The notes under the pieces: generated by a model | The model's input: the letters and a program-made list of their open reading frames with translations, nothing else | Databases searched by the model: none | Told to the model about the DNA's origin: nothing | Shown here: positions 17,791 to 25,843 of the stretch, one piece after another | Layout of the letters: every line of letters begins with the position of its first letter | How positions within the stretch are numbered: the first letter of the stretch is position 1 | Made by a program: the position numbers and the translations under genes | From: Lysinibacillus sp. JNUCC-52 | GTDB lineage: Bacteria > Bacillota > Bacilli > Bacillales_A > Planococcaceae | Length of the DNA: 64,000 nucleotides | Reading direction: 5' to 3' | NCBI RefSeq assembly: GCF_015999545.1 | Contig: NZ_CP065546.1 | Span: 1-64,000, forward strand

Positions 17791-17927
17791 ATTATGAAAT
17801 CAGTCGATTATAAAGAACACATAATATCTGTGAAAATACGCACATTAAAACTGTAAATAGGTATAAAAAGCAAACTATCGGGCAAAACCATTTATGAGAC
17901 CAGTTTTCACGAGAGGGGAAAATGCTG

Positions 17928-18563
17928 ATGAGTACTATATTAAATGCGACAAAACGTCATAAAGGACAACGCTCAACATTAACAAAACTAAGACAAAGTG
18001 GTGCCATTCCTGGTGTAGTTTACGGTTATCAAATGGAACCCACGTCCATATCACTTGATGCGAGAACATTCGCTAAAGTATTAAGCGAAATTGGTACTAA
18101 AAGTGTCTTTCAATTAGATGTCGAAGGAAAAAAAGTAAATGCAGTGTTAACAGAAGTCCAACGTTGTGCGCTTAAAGGTTTTGTAAAGCATGTAGACTTT
18201 AAATCAATCAATATGTCAGAAGAGCTAGAAGTCGATATCCCAATTACTGTAGTAGGAGATGCGATCGGTGTTAAAGATGGAGGATTTTTGTTACAACCAA
18301 ATCGTGAAATTCGCATTAAAGTGAAACCTTCGGCAATACCCGAAACGGTAGAAATCGATGTTACAAATGTTGCAATTGGTACATCACTTTATGTGGGTGA
18401 TATTCGTCAAAATTTACAATTTGAAATTTTAAATGAAGACGACTATACATTAGTGACAGTCACACCTCCAGCAGCAGAAAATGTACAAGAAGATGAAACA
18501 GTAGATGGCACACCAGAAGTAATAGAAGCAACAGGGCAAAATACAGAAGAACCGAGAGAATAA
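17928..18563 (+). CDS. ctc: Ribosomal protein L25 / general stress protein Ctc
   Basis: L25/Ctc of about 211 residues: an N-terminal 5S rRNA-binding L25 domain (KRHKGQRSTLTKLRQSGAIPGVVYG), then the C-terminal TL5 beta domain and an acidic tail. Two ATGs are possible; the second (17928) sits nine bases from GAGAGGGG and is chosen. In B. subtilis ctc follows prs and precedes pth, but here it stands alone with its own terminator. No convincing sigma-B promoter was seen. It may be an extra copy or a relocated gene. Confidence 0.88.
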   Translation: MSTILNATKRHKGQRSTLTKLRQSGAIPGVVYGYQMEPTSISLDARTFAKVLSEIGTKSVFQLDVEGKKVNAVLTEVQRCALKGFVKHVDFKSINMSEELEVDIPITVVGDAIGVKDGGFLLQPNREIRIKVKPSAIPETVEIDVTNVAIGTSLYVGDIRQNLQFEILNEDDYTLVTVTPPAAENVQEDETVDGTPEVIEATGQNTEEPRE

Positions 18564-18594
18564 CATCGTTTTCTAACAACCTACATTGATCATA

Positions 18595-18631
18595 AAAAAG
18601 CTTGTGAAAGTTTTCATTTCACAAGCTTTTT
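18595..18631. terminator. Bidirectional intrinsic terminator
   Basis: A 15-bp stem AAAAAGCTTGTGAAA/TTTCACAAGCTTTTT with a seven-base loop lies between convergent ctc and yczE. Confidence 0.9.
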
Positions 18632-18646
18632 AAATTATATATATTT

Positions 18647-19273
18647 TTAAACGACAGCGCTCTTAACACCAGTCCATTTTGTAAATAATTTCTCATTGGA
18701 GGTTAAGGCAAATTGAACAATAGGGCCAAGTCCGAAAGCCATAAGGACAGTCCCTACTCCAATAGGTCCGCCTAGTAAAAAACCAATAATAGCAACGGTT
18801 ACTTCCATGAAAGTACGAGCGCGTGTAACACTCCAGCCGAGCTTATGAACCATTAAGAGCATTAATGTATCACGTGGGCCAATACCTAAATTTGCTACCA
18901 TATACATACCACAGCCCCAACCTAGTAATAGCAATCCAGTTAAGTAAGCTAATAGCTGCATCCAAAAGCCTTCAATATCTGGAAGCCAAAAGTTGAATAT
19001 ATCAATAAAAATGCCAGCTAAAAACATATCTGCAAATGTACCTGGTAAAGGAAATTTCTTTGTCACGAGCATATCAAATGCTAAAATAGCTAAACCAATT
19101 AGTATAGACCATGTGCCAATTGTAAGACCAAATGTTTTGGCTAATCCTATATGTAAGACATCCCACGAACCAACGCCAAAAAATTGCCCTTTAATCGTTA
19201 AAGTGATGCCAAAGGATAAAACTAAGATGCCCGCAATGAAAAATAGACATCGTGTAAAAAAAGCTTGTTTCAT
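18647..19273 (-). CDS. yczE: YczE/YitT-like integral membrane protein
   Basis: A 208-residue protein with about five helices, matching the YczE/YyaS family, including GVGSWDVLHIGLAKTFGLTIGTW near 33-55 and NLGIGPRDTLMLLM near 127-140. B. subtilis YczE is a membrane protein of unclear molecular function. Monocistronic, convergent with ctc. No regulatory site was recognised. Confidence 0.8.
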   Translation of the reverse strand: MKQAFFTRCLFFIAGILVLSFGITLTIKGQFFGVGSWDVLHIGLAKTFGLTIGTWSILIGLAILAFDMLVTKKFPLPGTFADMFLAGIFIDIFNFWLPDIEGFWMQLLAYLTGLLLLGWGCGMYMVANLGIGPRDTLMLLMVHKLGWSVTRARTFMEVTVAIIGFLLGGPIGVGTVLMAFGLGPIVQFALTSNEKLFTKWTGVKSAVV

Positions 19274-19435
19274 ATTTAAAACCTCATTCTGAAAAATTCA
19301 TGTTGCCCAACAAGTTATTATAGCAATTGTTTTTAATAATCCCCGAAAATAGTCATTTCATATTTTTCAAAAAAAGGCGGTTTAGCTTATGAAACAAGGG
19401 GTAAAATAACAATGACTATGAAAGGATGGGATGAA

Positions 19436-19861
19436 GTGACTTCAGTACGTGATGAAATTTTAGAAGTATTAAACAGAGAAAAAATAGGAACGATGGCAAC
19501 AGTAGAAAATGGCAAACCATATTCACGTTATATGACATTTCAAAATGAAGACTTTGTATTATATACCGTGACAAATAAGCACTCTGAGAAAATTGATGAG
19601 CTATTAAAAAATCCTTATACACATATTTTATACGGCTACGATAATGGTGGCTTTGGAGATACGTTCGTAGAGATAGAAGGAAAGCTTACGGAAATTGAAG
19701 AGGAAGGCTTGAAAAATAAATTAGCGGAATTTTTCACTGGAATCTTCATTGGCAATAAGGATGAAATGGTAACATTGAAAATTGAACCGATTCGTATGCG
19801 ACTGATGAATAAAAAAGGTGAGCCACCTAAAGAGTTAGAATTTACAAACGACCATTTATAA
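19436..19861 (+). CDS. ydaG: General stress FMN-binding split-barrel protein (YdaG-like, pyridoxamine oxidase fold)
   Basis: Pyridoxamine-5'-phosphate oxidase-like split barrel, related to general stress protein 26. The core GTMATVENGKPYSRYMTF binds flavin in this family. An ATG at 19412 is in frame, but GTG 19436 has AAGGATGG six bases before it and aligns with the YdaG N-terminus, so it is preferred; the longer form (149 residues) remains possible. The stop codon lies within the terminator hairpin. The role, probably flavin- or heme-related stress protection, is not established. Confidence 0.75.
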   Translation: MTSVRDEILEVLNREKIGTMATVENGKPYSRYMTFQNEDFVLYTVTNKHSEKIDELLKNPYTHILYGYDNGGFGDTFVEIEGKLTEIEEEGLKNKLAEFFTGIFIGNKDEMVTLKIEPIRMRLMNKKGEPPKELEFTNDHL

Positions 19862-19875
19862 ATGGTCGTTTTTTC
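19847..19875 (+). terminator. Intrinsic terminator overlapping the stop codon
   Basis: Stem AAACGACCATTTA/TAAATGGTCGTTT with almost no loop, followed by TTT. The TAA stop of the upstream gene sits at the hairpin apex. Confidence 0.8.
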
Positions 19876-19984
19876 ATCTTGTTAGTAAAGTAACAAGAAA
19901 AATTAAGTCGAACCTTTCTACATGACTTGAAACTCCTGCGTCATTCATGCATGATAGTTCATAAAAGAAAAGGGAGTGCTCAAA

Positions 19985-21730
19985 ATGGTTGGAAAAGTAC
20001 AGCAGCTAACAGAAAATATATTGGCATCACAGGGGAAATTAAAGGCAGATTTTATTTTGCGGAATGCACAAGTGGCAGATGTTTTTACTTTAACGTGGAA
20101 AAAGGCTGATATTGTTGTGAAAAATGGGCAAATTGTAGCACTCGATACACAAAATCGTTTTATTGCTCACAATGAAGAAGATGCAAAAGGGCATTATGTT
20201 ATCCCTGGGTTAATAGATGGGCATATACATATTGAATCATCTATGCTTACGCCTGCTGAATTTAGTCGTGTGCTTGTTCCTCACGGCGTGACGACGGTTA
20301 TTACAGATCCACATGAAATAGCAAATGTTGCGGGTGCAGAAGGCATTCAGTTTATGCTAGATGATGCGAAAAAAGCAGAAATGGATATTTTCGTCATGTT
20401 GCCTTCGAGTGTGCCAGGCACTCGTTTTGAACATGCAGGAGCAACACTTACTGCTGCCGATTTAGCACCTTTTATGACAAATGAACATGTACTCGGATTA
20501 GCTGAGGTGATGGATTTTCCTGCAGTATTAAACGGTGACAAGAGCATGCTTGAAAAAATTAGATTAGCACAACAAGCCAATCTTGTTGTTGATGGACATT
20601 GTGCAGGTTTAAATAGTTCTCAAATTACAGGTTACCGAGCGGCAGGTATTCAAACAGATCATGAGTGTGTGACAGCAGAAGAAGCGTTAGACCGTATTGA
20701 GCAAGGAATGTATGTTTTAATACGTGAAGGCTCGGCGGCTAAAAATTTACGTGATTTATTACCTGCTGTCAATACAATCAATGCGCGTCGTTTTGGTTTT
20801 TGTACAGATGATAAGTATGTCGATGAATTAATGGAAGAGGGCAGCATTAACTTTGATGTCAAAATGGCGATTGAAGAAGGCATGGAGCCATTACAAGCAA
20901 TTCAAATAGCTACCATTAACGTAGCAGAGTGCTATCGTTTATATGATAGAGGGGCAATTGCACCAGGCTATAAAGCAGATTTTGTATTAGTTGAAGATGT
21001 GGCGAAAATGCAAGCGAAAGCGGTTTGGAAAAATGGAGTTAAAGTTGCTGAAAAAGGAACAATGCTAACTGAGCGTGTAAAACCAGATGTTCCTACCCAT
21101 ATCCATCGCTCTGTTCATTTGCCAACTATTACAACGGACATGCTTGCCATTCCATTTACAAAAGGATCAAAAGCGAATGTTATGGAAATTGTGCCTAATC
21201 AGCTTATTACCAACCATTTAGTAGCAGATGTACCGCTAAGCGCTGGGGAATTTATTCCGTCCGTAGAGCAGGATTTACTGAAGCTAGCAGTAATCGAGCG
21301 CCACCATCATTTACACACAACGGGTCTTGGAATAGTGAAAGGCTTTGGCTTGCAAAAAGGTGCAGTGGCAACAACGGTAGCACACGACTCTCATAACGCT
21401 CTCGTCGTAGGAACGAATGATGCAGATATGGTCCTGGCACTCAATCGTATTCAAGAAATTCAAGGGGGATTTGTCATCGTAGCAGATGGCAAAATATTAG
21501 CAGAAATGCCTTTAACAATAGGTGGATTAATGACCGATGCACCAGCACCTGATGCCAAAATGCAATTAGCAAATCTTCACGCTGCATTAAATGAATTAAA
21601 CCCTAATTTAGATTTTCATTTTCTTTTAACATTTTCTTTTGTAGCATTACCTGTTATTCCAGCTTTAAAGTTAACGGATTCAGGATTATTTGATGTTACA
21701 ACATTCCAACATATTTCGGTAGAAGCCTAA
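19985..21730 (+). CDS. ade: Adenine deaminase
   Basis: Amidohydrolase of 581 residues that converts adenine to hypoxanthine and ammonia in purine salvage. Metal-binding DGHIHIESSMLTP is near 77-89, DPHE near 109-112 and VDGHCAG near 200-206, with HHHLHTTG in the C-terminal half. A GTG at 19976 precedes, but ATG 19985 lies nine bases from AAGGGAG. Full length and intact, monocistronic with a terminator. It fits with the PbuE purine efflux pump at 50 kb: hypoxanthine made here is a potential substrate of that pump. Confidence 0.95.
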   Translation: MVGKVQQLTENILASQGKLKADFILRNAQVADVFTLTWKKADIVVKNGQIVALDTQNRFIAHNEEDAKGHYVIPGLIDGHIHIESSMLTPAEFSRVLVPHGVTTVITDPHEIANVAGAEGIQFMLDDAKKAEMDIFVMLPSSVPGTRFEHAGATLTAADLAPFMTNEHVLGLAEVMDFPAVLNGDKSMLEKIRLAQQANLVVDGHCAGLNSSQITGYRAAGIQTDHECVTAEEALDRIEQGMYVLIREGSAAKNLRDLLPAVNTINARRFGFCTDDKYVDELMEEGSINFDVKMAIEEGMEPLQAIQIATINVAECYRLYDRGAIAPGYKADFVLVEDVAKMQAKAVWKNGVKVAEKGTMLTERVKPDVPTHIHRSVHLPTITTDMLAIPFTKGSKANVMEIVPNQLITNHLVADVPLSAGEFIPSVEQDLLKLAVIERHHHLHTTGLGIVKGFGLQKGAVATTVAHDSHNALVVGTNDADMVLALNRIQEIQGGFVIVADGKILAEMPLTIGGLMTDAPAPDAKMQLANLHAALNELNPNLDFHFLLTFSFVALPVIPALKLTDSGLFDVTTFQHISVEA

Positions 21731-21734
21731 AAAT

Positions 21735-21773
21735 AAAAACGACCTGACAGCATCGTGCTATCAGGTCGTTTTT
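21735..21773 (+). terminator. Intrinsic terminator of ade
   Basis: Stem AAAAACGACCTGA/TCAGGTCGTTTTT extended by AGCA/TGCT, directly after the stop. Confidence 0.88.
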
Positions 21774-21871
21774 ATTAGTTGTAATTCGCGTTTTAACCTG
21801 AGTGAATGCAAATACAATGGCTTTTGATTCAAAATTATTGAAATCGAAGCGTTTTCATATTAAAATAACTT

Positions 21872-21895
21872 TTATAGATTATCGATAATCTATAA
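21872..21895. promoter_or_regulatory. 24-bp perfect palindromic operator overlapping the gntR promoter
   Basis: A perfect palindrome centred on ATCGAT (21881-21886), with the arm TAGATTATCGATAATCTA at its core. Its right edge overlaps a TATAAT -10 box (21891-21896), about 75 bases before the GntR start. The position is ideal for repression. Autoregulation by the adjacent GntR protein is the simplest reading. Confidence 0.65.
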
Positions 21896-21971
21896 TGGAT
21901 AACATTTTTACTAGCCACTTTATACACAGAACTATTAGAATAAAAGGATATAAATTTATTGGAGTGGTTAG

Positions 21972-22610
21972 ATGGGGTTTAATGGAAATTCAATTTCAAA
22001 GAAAACAATTGCAGAACAAATAGCGGAACAATTATTATTTCGCATATTTTCAGGTCAATATGAACAAGGCCAGCGTTTGATAGAGTCTGAAATTGCAAAA
22101 GAGTTACAAGTAAGTCATGCGCCTGTCAGAGAGGCGCTGTATCTTTTACAAAAAGATGGTGTAGTGGAAAAAATACAACATAAAGGCGTAAGCGTAAAAA
22201 TTATTTCAGATCAGGAATTGAAGGATTATTTGGAAACCCTTTATTACCTATTGGATCTTGCGCTTAAAAAATGTGAACCAAAATGGACTGCCGAGTTTCA
22301 ACATGAACTTTTACTTCGTTTTGAAACGATGGAACAAAGAAAGTCTGCTAATAATATTTACGAATATGTTGTAGCGTTTGCGCACTTGTTAGAATTCTTT
22401 TTTGATATTACTGGAAATATTGCAATGTTACGTTTCTTTAAAGAAACGATATTTGTTACAAATGTAGCTGCACAAACAAAATGGAAAATGAATCTCGTTG
22501 AATCCTATCATATGTCCATTCATACGTTCATCAAGTGTATAGAAATATCGGATTTTGAAAATGCCCGAAATGCTATTAAAGATGTTATTTTATGGCATCA
22601 TTTTAATTAA
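21972..22610 (+). CDS. GntR family transcriptional regulator
   Basis: 212 residues. The N-terminal winged helix has the GntR signature IFSGQYEQGQRLIESEIAKELQVSHAPVREALYLLQKDGVV (about 26-66), and the all-helical C-terminus is FCD/FadR-like. It lies 21 bp upstream of a zinc dehydrogenase gene and probably controls it in response to that pathway's substrate. The palindrome upstream is the likely binding site. The ligand is unknown; the usual FCD metal-binding histidines are not obvious. Confidence 0.85.
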   Translation: MGFNGNSISKKTIAEQIAEQLLFRIFSGQYEQGQRLIESEIAKELQVSHAPVREALYLLQKDGVVEKIQHKGVSVKIISDQELKDYLETLYYLLDLALKKCEPKWTAEFQHELLLRFETMEQRKSANNIYEYVVAFAHLLEFFFDITGNIAMLRFFKETIFVTNVAAQTKWKMNLVESYHMSIHTFIKCIEISDFENARNAIKDVILWHHFN

Positions 22611-22631
22611 ATTTTAAAGGGGAAATTTATT

Positions 22632-23681
22632 ATGAAAGCAGCAGTTTGGCACGGTGTAAAAGATATTAGAGTAGAAGAGGTTGAATTAAGAGGTTTACGA
22701 GAAGATGAAGTGAAAGTAAAAGTAGCTTGGGCAGGTATTTGTGGAAGTGACTTACATGAATATCAAGAAGGTCCAGTATTCATACCAGTAGATGCAAAAG
22801 CAGATTTAACTAGTGAAATTGCTCCGCTGACAATGGGACATGAATTTGCTGGTGTAATCGAAGAAGTTGGCTCAAACGTTTCAAACTTTAAAGTAGGAGA
22901 CCGTGTAGTAATAAATCCTACTTTAACATATAGAAATAAACATGAAGATGTCGATCGCTATGATGGATTTAATTTTATCGGGTTACATGGAAACGGTGGT
23001 TTTGCAAAATATGCGAACGTGCCAGAAACAAATGTACATCATTTAGCTGATAATTTAACTTTACAAGATGGTGCATTAGTAGAACCAATGGCTGTTGCTG
23101 TACAAGCTGTAAAAGATGCTGGTGTCACTTTAGGAGATGCAGTTGCAGTGTTCGGTGCTGGACCAATCGGATTATTAACAGTTATTGCTGCTAAAGCATC
23201 TGGTGCAAGCAAAGTGATCGTATTAGATCTATCCGATAACCGTCTAGAAAAAGCGAAAGAATTAGGGGCTACGCATGTTATTAACTCTGGAAAAGCAGAC
23301 CCTGTACAAGCAGTGAGAGCGATTGTAGCGGATGGGGTAGATGTGTCCTTTGAAGTTGCTGGGGTTGCTCCTACATTTAAACAAGCTATCGATGTAACAA
23401 AAGCGCGTGGTAATATGATGATTGTTTCTATTTTTGCAAGACCGATCGAGTGGAATCCAATTCATCTTACAAACACTGGTGTAAATCTTTTATCTTCAAT
23501 TGTGTATACACCGACAATTTTCCAAAGAACAATTGATGCAATGGCAGCTGGTCAGCTAAATCCACAAGGTATTATCACAAGTCAAATAAAATTAGACGAA
23601 ATTGTTGATAAAGGATTTGAAGCGTTAACAAACGATAAAACGCAATCTAAAATTTTAGTCGAGTTAAGTGGAGAAAAATAA
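22632..23681 (+). CDS. bdhA: Zinc-dependent 2,3-butanediol dehydrogenase (MDR superfamily)
   Basis: A 349-residue medium-chain dehydrogenase. The catalytic zinc ligands are C37, H70 and E71 (GICGSD and GHEF), and the Rossmann motif is GAGPIG near 175-180. It most resembles BdhA, which interconverts (R,R)-2,3-butanediol or meso-butanediol and acetoin with NAD. The region that holds four structural-zinc cysteines in many relatives has none here, as in other BdhA proteins. A pathway-specific GntR gene precedes it and a duplicated terminator follows. Sorbitol or another polyol is an alternative substrate. Confidence 0.83.
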   Translation: MKAAVWHGVKDIRVEEVELRGLREDEVKVKVAWAGICGSDLHEYQEGPVFIPVDAKADLTSEIAPLTMGHEFAGVIEEVGSNVSNFKVGDRVVINPTLTYRNKHEDVDRYDGFNFIGLHGNGGFAKYANVPETNVHHLADNLTLQDGALVEPMAVAVQAVKDAGVTLGDAVAVFGAGPIGLLTVIAAKASGASKVIVLDLSDNRLEKAKELGATHVINSGKADPVQAVRAIVADGVDVSFEVAGVAPTFKQAIDVTKARGNMMIVSIFARPIEWNPIHLTNTGVNLLSSIVYTPTIFQRTIDAMAAGQLNPQGIITSQIKLDEIVDKGFEALTNDKTQSKILVELSGEK

Positions 23682-23738
23682 TAGCGCTTAAAAAACATAT
23701 TTTAGACTAGTTTATACTCCTTTTCTTCTAATCCAAAA

Positions 23739-23764
23739 AGAGAGAACTAATTAAGTTCTCTCTT
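23739..23764 (+). terminator. Terminator hairpin after bdhA, left copy of a duplicated sequence
   Basis: Stem AGAGAGAACT/AGTTCTCTCT with a TAAT-type apex. A copy with one change occurs at 24178-24203, so the hairpin flanks the intervening repeat and transposase remnant as a direct repeat. Confidence 0.75.
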
Positions 23765-23766
23765 CA

Positions 23767-23815
23767 GACTGTAGACAAACTCGAAAAATTTCGAGTTTGC
23801 CTACAGTCTTTTTTC
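23767..23815 (+). terminator. Second hairpin terminator
   Basis: A long stem, GACTGTAG-CAAACTCGAAA with its complement TTTCGAGTTTG-CTACAGTC, is followed by TTTTTT. The string ACTGTAGACAAA recurs at the 45.3 kb terminator. Confidence 0.75.
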
Positions 23816-23845
23816 ATTTTAAAATAAAAATAGATGTCTACTGCC

Positions 23846-23977
23846 GTTGATTTCCGCTACGTTCGGGCGCTTTCCGCGGGCACATACGTAAGCCGCAACC
23901 CTCGCTAACGCGCGGTTTGTTGCGACTTACGTTCTGTGCTTTCCCGCAGGAGTCGCCCGCCCTTCGCTCCAATCAAC
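23846..23977. repeat. Dispersed GC-rich repeat, copy 1
   Basis: A 132-bp element bounded by GTTGAT ... ATCAAC, with GC content well above its neighbours. Internal blocks CTTTCCGCGGGCACA and CGCAGGAGTCGCC recur in the copy at 41765-41885. It has no coding capacity. It looks like a MITE-like intergenic repeat. Confidence 0.7.
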
Positions 23978-24035
23978 TTGATATGAATTGCTATCAATCA
24001 ACTATAAATAAAATAATCTATTGAGGTGATGGAAA

Positions 24036-24176
24036 ATGATGTCGAAAAATCAAATCAATGAACGAGACCAATTAGAAATGCTGACAATTGACCAATTGGT
24101 GCCACAAGACCATTTAGTTCGAAAACTAGAGGCAGCGTTTGATTTTTCGTTTATCTATCCATTAGTCGAAAACCTC
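24036..24176 (+). pseudogene. IS1182-type transposase, N-terminal remnant
   Basis: About 47 codons that match the start of IS1182-family transposases: RDQLEMLTIDQLVPQDHLVRK, then FDFSFIYPLVE. GAGGTGAT sits ahead of the ATG at 24036 (or 24039). Homology ends abruptly at the second copy of the bdhA terminator hairpin (24178), where the frame continues into unrelated sequence. Full-length transposases of this family have about 450-550 residues, so this is a relic. Confidence 0.8.
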
Positions 24177-24177
24177 A

Positions 24178-24209
24178 AGAGAGGACTAATTAAGTTCTCT
24201 CTTTTTTTT
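24178..24209 (+). terminator. Right copy of the duplicated bdhA terminator hairpin
   Basis: Stem AGAGAGGACT/AGTTCTCTCT followed by a run of eight Ts. It is 25/26 identical to 23739-23764. It marks the right boundary of the insertion scar. Confidence 0.75.
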
Positions 24210-24299
24210 ATTCCCTTAATAAAACAGTACTTTTAAAAAAATAATAAACTTCTTTTACAATCCAGTTTGCTGATGCTGCACATTTCGCAGGAATGGGCT

Positions 24300-25325
24300 T
24301 TATTGTTTTTTTAATGTACCCGAAAAATTCGTTCCTTCATCATGCTCTGCACTACAATCTACCTCAATTATTTTAAGGGCATTTTTAAGTTGCTCGAATT
24401 CCAAAACACAGCGGTTTCCATTTGCAGATTTGTTCATTACAGCCTTCGTACTAGAAGTAATAGTAGCTGTCCCATCTACACTACCAAACTGTTGACCATC
24501 ATTTGCTGTCAAAGAAATATCGAAGGTTTTGCTTGTAGCATTAGAAATAACGGCATCGCGGCGATTAAACTCATTTGCTCCTTTACCCCATTTATAGTAG
24601 TACGTATAAGTTCCTTCCCATGCACTTTTTGACGGTACCACTTGCTGTAGCGTTTTATCTAGCTGATACTGCCCATTCATCGCACGTGTATTTAATGAAG
24701 TGTTGCTTGCGTTATCATGAATGTTTTGTGCATCATCTGAAATAGTATAAAAATTTCTCGAGTCCATGCGGTGAAGCAATGTCACAACTTGTGCGCGTGT
24801 CATATTGTTTGTAACGCCAAAAAACTTTCGTAAGTCACGATTTTCATATTGCTCATTTTGACCAGTAGAGATGTAGGAATCGAGTAAAAATTGAATGGAT
24901 TCATTGAGGCCACGTTTACCTTCAGCTAGGTGAGTGATAGCCTGTGCTACAACGCCACGCTTTACAGCAGACGCACGGATATTGTTATGAAAATAGCCAT
25001 TAAGAGGTACTCCATAACTTGCGAGTCGATTATAATACTCATCTGACCAGTTTGCTCCAGCTGTCTGCTTTTTTAATTCATCATAAGGGCTCTCCAGTTC
25101 ATAATAATTTGCAAGTAATTTTGCAAATTGTTGTTCGGTAATGGTCGCATTTGGCTTAAAGGTACCATCCGCATAGCCATCAATAATGTCATATTCCTCT
25201 GCCCAGACGACTGCCTCATATGCAAAATGCTCTTCGGTCACATCTGTAAAACCAGCTGCCTCAACCTTGTGGTTTCCACTAACGATAAGTAATGAAAGCA
25301 ATACTATACACAATAATTGTTTCAT
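24300..25325 (-). CDS. Secreted protein with N-terminal SLH domain
   Basis: 341 residues with a signal peptide ending at VEAA near residue 24. One clear SLH domain follows (FTDVTEEHFAYEAVVWAEEY ... ITEQQFAKLLANYY), then two weaker SLH-like segments up to about 190 (including MTRAQVVTLLHRM), and then a C-terminal beta-rich domain of unknown function from about 230. The start at 25325 has AAGGGAG at seven bases; ATG 25331 is too close. It is probably held on the cell wall by the SLH part. The C-terminal domain has two cysteines (in NRCVLE and DCSAE) that could form a disulphide. Confidence 0.8.
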   Translation of the reverse strand: MKQLLCIVLLSLLIVSGNHKVEAAGFTDVTEEHFAYEAVVWAEEYDIIDGYADGTFKPNATITEQQFAKLLANYYELESPYDELKKQTAGANWSDEYYNRLASYGVPLNGYFHNNIRASAVKRGVVAQAITHLAEGKRGLNESIQFLLDSYISTGQNEQYENRDLRKFFGVTNNMTRAQVVTLLHRMDSRNFYTISDDAQNIHDNASNTSLNTRAMNGQYQLDKTLQQVVPSKSAWEGTYTYYYKWGKGANEFNRRDAVISNATSKTFDISLTANDGQQFGSVDGTATITSSTKAVMNKSANGNRCVLEFEQLKNALKIIEVDCSAEHDEGTNFSGTLKKQ

Positions 25326-25331
25326 TATCAT

Positions 25332-25678
25332 TCTCCCTTTCTAGCAATTCTCCTTTTTAGTTTGCAGGATATAGATGGAAACTGCAAATGTTTCAATTGA
25401 TTTTTTTCAAGAGCAGTCCTTTTTATGATTAATAAAATAGTTAGGAGTCTATCAGTAATTCTAGTTAGTACATAAGGAGAACAATGTGCGTTTCTTCGCT
25501 TCTTAGGCACCGCTTATTTTTGACAAAAATTAGAAGTTTTTCGTAGAGGAAATATAAAAGAGGTGCAGAAAAAAATTTTTTTAAAAAATTTTTGTTAAAA
25601 CAGTTGAAATTTCTTCTCTTTAAGCATATATTTTTCCTAAGGGAAACAAAATATCGTAAACGAAAGAAGAGTGAGTCT
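25332..25678. other. Intergenic region between the SLH gene and a small membrane ORF
   Basis: 347 bases. It holds a 20-codon ORF at 25494-25556 (listed separately) and a long A/T run near 25568-25598. No terminator or known RNA was recognised. Confidence 0.4.
25494..25556 (+). CDS. Possible 20-residue leader-type peptide
   Basis: ATG TGC GTT ... TAG encodes MCVSSLLRHRLF followed by eight more residues, preceded by AAGGAG four bases before the ATG. It is basic and serine- and leucine-rich. It lies about 120 bases upstream of the 54-residue membrane ORF. It could be a leader peptide or a chance ORF; no attenuator hairpin with a T tract follows. Confidence 0.25.
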
Positions 25679-25843
25679 ATGAAAGAGTTAGATGATTTAA
25701 AACTAACGATTCTTCCACTAGGGGTCCTAGTGTTTCTAACAATAGTGTGGAAAATGACCCAATCTGTCGGTGTAGCGATTTCAATAGTTGTATTTTGGAT
25801 GGGCTGGAAACAGTTTATGAAAAAATTTATGATAAATAATTAA
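25679..25843 (+). CDS. Small membrane protein, 54 residues
   Basis: MKELDDLKL, then two hydrophobic stretches (LPLGVLVFLTIVW and VAISIVVFWMGW) and a basic end MKKFMINN. The frame extends upstream to 25592, but the ATG at 25679 follows AAGAAGAGTGAG and gives a compact two-helix protein. Not recognised. Likely a real small hydrophobic protein. Confidence 0.5.
   Translation: MKELDDLKLTILPLGVLVFLTIVWKMTQSVGVAISIVVFWMGWKQFMKKFMINN

Noticed and set aside
17800-17927. Sigma-B promoter upstream of ctc
   Set aside because: An AGGTAT resembles a -10, but no GTTTAA-type -35 lies at the right distance.
19862-19984. Purine riboswitch or PurR box ahead of adenine deaminase
   Set aside because: No UAUA...CUCUACC...GAC/UUA core and no paired PurBox were found.
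24036-24236. Apparent 66-codon intact ORF
   Set aside because: Only the first 47 codons match IS1182 transposases. The rest is read-through into a duplicated terminator, so it is a pseudogene fragment.
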